A stretch of DNA of 7,668 nucleotides, from positions 1-7,668 of the forward strand of contig WGEM01000092.1 in NCBI GenBank assembly GCA_015492755.1, written 5' to 3'. A program made the translations under genes and the position numbers. Under the pieces are notes generated by a model. The model was not told the DNA's origin. It saw nothing but the letters and a program-made list of their open reading frames with translations, and made no database searches. The DNA is from Gemmatimonadota bacterium (GTDB lineage Bacteria > Gemmatimonadota > Gemmatimonadetes > Longimicrobiales > Gaopeijiaceae). Positions 6,871-7,668 of the stretch are shown here, in pieces; the first letter of the stretch is position 1, and every line of letters begins with the position of its first letter.

Positions 6871-7005
6871 GGCTTCTCAGGTGCTCACGAGGGAGTGCGG
6901 AATGGACGGAACGAAGAACATTGATGCGCCGCCGACATGCCGCTAGCCTTCCCCGCTTCGCAGCCTGAACGTGCACCGCCCTGGGGGCGGCTCCGGAGCT
7001 TTACC
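6871..7005. promoter_or_regulatory. Divergent intergenic region between the BNR protein gene and the MarC gene
   Basis: These 135 nt separate two gene starts pointing away from each other, so both promoters must lie here or inside the genes. The middle (about 6900-6926) is more AT-rich than its surroundings. A possible forward pair is TTGATG (6921-6926) with TAGCCT (6944-6949) at a 17-nt spacing, but the second hexamer matches the consensus at only three positions. The MarC frame is open upstream to 6937, but that part is not membrane-like and lacks a ribosome site. Confidence 0.35.
6995..6998 (+). promoter_or_regulatory. Shine-Dalgarno GGAG of the MarC gene
   Basis: GGAG lies 7 nt before the ATG at 7006, an ideal spacing. 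It decides the start in favour of 7006 over the upstream in-frame codon at 6937, and the protein then begins directly with the first membrane helix, as usual for the family. Confidence 0.6.
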
Positions 7006-7536
7006 ATGCGGGACTTCGTCCTCTTCCTGATATCCCTCTTCAGCATCCTGAACCCGTTTTCCGCCATCCCCGTCTACGTGGGCCTCACGGACGGGCTGGC
7101 GCCCCGGGCGCGCCGCCGGATACCCAGACAGACGGGACTCGCGGTCTTTTCGATCCTTGCGGTGTCCTACCTGGCGGGGGAGGGTCTGCTGGCCTTTTTC
7201 TCCATCTCTATTCACTCCCTGCGGGTGGCGGGCGGCCTCCTCATCCTGGGGATGGCGTGGGCGATGCTGCAGGCCCGGACCAGCCCCACCAAACAGACGC
7301 CGGAAGAGGCGGAGGAGGCGGCGGATCGCGGAAGCCTGGGCGTGGTCCCGCTGGCGATGCCCCTCCTGGCGGGGCCGGGCTCCATCAGTCTGATGATCAT
7401 CGCAGCGGGGGAGACGGAGGGCGTGGGCAACCACGCGCTGGTGATCCTTGCGGCGCTCCTGGTGGCGGCCTCGGCCTGGGCGATCCTCCACCTGGCCGAT
7501 CGCATCGCGCGGGTGCTGAGGAGCCTGTCCGAGTAA
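7006..7536 (+). CDS. MarC family integral membrane protein, C-terminally truncated by a repeat element
   Basis: From ATG 7006 the protein has 176 residues; MarC/UPF0056 proteins usually have about 200-220. Recognisable features in order are helix 1 with the NPF motif (NPFSAIP, 16-22), helix 2 (about 43-66), the family segment ISIHSLRVAGGLLIL (67-81) in helix 3, a hydrophilic loop (91-110), the signature VPLAMPLLAGPGSISLMI (114-131) in helix 4, and helix 5 (about 142-162). The usual sixth helix, of the type RLMG..L...AVQFI..G in MarC, is missing. The last residues RSLSE and the TAA stop are encoded wholly by the 43-bp repeat starting at 7519. The family's function is uncertain: E. coli MarC was once linked to multiple antibiotic resistance, a link later withdrawn, and some archaeal relatives transport amino acids. 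Loss of the last helix may make the protein non-functional, so this could be a pseudogene. Family membership is clear; activity is doubtful. Confidence 0.85.
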   Translation: MRDFVLFLISLFSILNPFSAIPVYVGLTDGLAPRARRRIPRQTGLAVFSILAVSYLAGEGLLAFFSISIHSLRVAGGLLILGMAWAMLQARTSPTKQTPEEAEEAADRGSLGVVPLAMPLLAGPGSISLMIIAAGETEGVGNHALVILAALLVAASAWAILHLADRIARVLRSLSE

Positions 7537-7561
7537 AGGAGTGGGCCGCGCACGTGGTGCG
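7519..7561 (+). repeat. Dispersed 43-bp repeat, copy 2
   Basis: This copy is identical to 2376-2418 except at 7537 (A for G). It begins inside the MarC reading frame and encodes the final RSLSE and stop. On its right it overlaps the left arm of the palindrome at 7550-7652, which indicates that the 43-bp block is the outer end of a larger element. Confidence 0.85.
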
Positions 7562-7652
7562 TTCGCGTGTTCAGTCAAGGAGCGCCGACGAGGCGTAGCA
7601 GCGCTACGGCGAGGAGGAGCGACGATGGATCAACCGCGAACCCACCACGTGC
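7550..7652. repeat. Long imperfect inverted repeat (stem-loop) centred at 7601
   Basis: The left arm GCACGTGGTGCGTTCGCG (7550-7567) faces CGCGAACCCACCACGTGC (7635-7652), with one mismatch in 18. The inner pair CGTAGC/GCTACG flanks a 3-nt loop at 7600-7602. Outside the main arms, weaker similarity continues with a one-base offset (GTGG at 7541-7544 against CCAC at 7657-7660). Confidence 0.8.
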
Positions 7653-7668
7653 CCATCCACCTGCAGGA

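Larger units (their letters stand above)
7519..7668. mobile_element. Palindromic MITE-like element or insertion-sequence end, incomplete at the window edge
   Basis: The element starts with the 43-bp repeat and continues into a long imperfect palindrome centred on 7601. The inner arms are CGTAGC (7594-7599) and GCTACG (7603-7608). The outer arms are 7550-7567 and 7635-7652, complementary at 17 of 18 positions. Both pairs share exactly the same centre. The 26-nt stretches between them are purine-rich and unpaired. No transposase frame is visible in 7537-7668, so this is either non-autonomous or its coding part lies beyond the window. The right boundary and any target duplication cannot be seen, and the family is not assigned. 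Confidence 0.6.

Noticed and set aside
6937..7005. 23-residue upstream extension of the MarC frame
   Set aside because: The ATG at 7006 has GGAG at ideal spacing, and the extension is hydrophilic and proline-rich, unlike MarC N-termini.
7212..7553. Minus-strand frame starting inside the 43-bp repeat, with a similar start in the frame at 2198-2422
   Set aside because: The shared N-terminal residues come only from the repeat read backwards; the rest is antisense to MarC and to the kelch gene respectively and shows no protein features.
7537..7668. Transposase gene at the right edge
   Set aside because: The region is a palindrome with no credible coding frame and no DDE-type motif; any transposase would be outside the window.

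Overview
This is a very GC-rich bacterial window with densely packed genes. It holds two forward-strand genes on the left (an S9 peptidase cut by the window edge and a kelch-type lipoprotein), a reverse-strand pair in the middle (a 1080-residue secreted BNR/Asp-box propeller protein followed by a membrane diguanylate cyclase), and a divergent forward MarC-family membrane gene on the right. Very high GC, secreted S9 peptidases, large 'VPS10/sortilin-like' BNR-repeat exoproteins and GTG starts would suit Gemmatimonadota. This placement is inferred from gene content; no rRNA or marker gene is present.

Layout: 1-944 (+) C-terminal part of an S9 prolyl oligopeptidase-family enzyme with the catalytic Ser, Asp and His visible. 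945-1270 is non-coding, with GC-rich stem-loops and a perfect 10+10 bp inverted repeat (1201-1222) shortly before the next gene. 1271-2377 (+) kelch-propeller lipoprotein; a TTG at 1286 is a serious alternative start. 2376-2418 is one copy of a 43-bp dispersed repeat. 2430-3617 (-) diguanylate cyclase and 3628-6870 (-) BNR/Asp-box protein are 10 bp apart and probably form an operon. 6871-7005 is a divergent intergenic region. 7006-7536 (+) MarC family. 7519-7668 is the second repeat copy, running into a long imperfect palindrome that reaches almost to the window end.

The most notable structure is the repeat. Its two copies (42 of 43 bases identical, about 5.1 kb apart) each start exactly at the 3' end of a gene. 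In the MarC gene the repeat supplies the last five codons and the stop, and the protein lacks the C-terminal segment with the last membrane helix expected for the family. The right-hand copy continues into a roughly 100-nt palindrome with a single symmetry centre at 7601. This looks like a non-autonomous, palindromic mobile element (MITE-like, or the end of an insertion sequence) that has truncated marC. No transposase is visible in the window.

Functionally, most products are envelope or secreted proteins: a peptidase, a kelch lipoprotein, an exported propeller protein, a membrane c-di-GMP synthase and a membrane MarC protein. No single pathway joining them can be shown. The only firm functional linkage is the probable co-transcription of the propeller gene and the cyclase.
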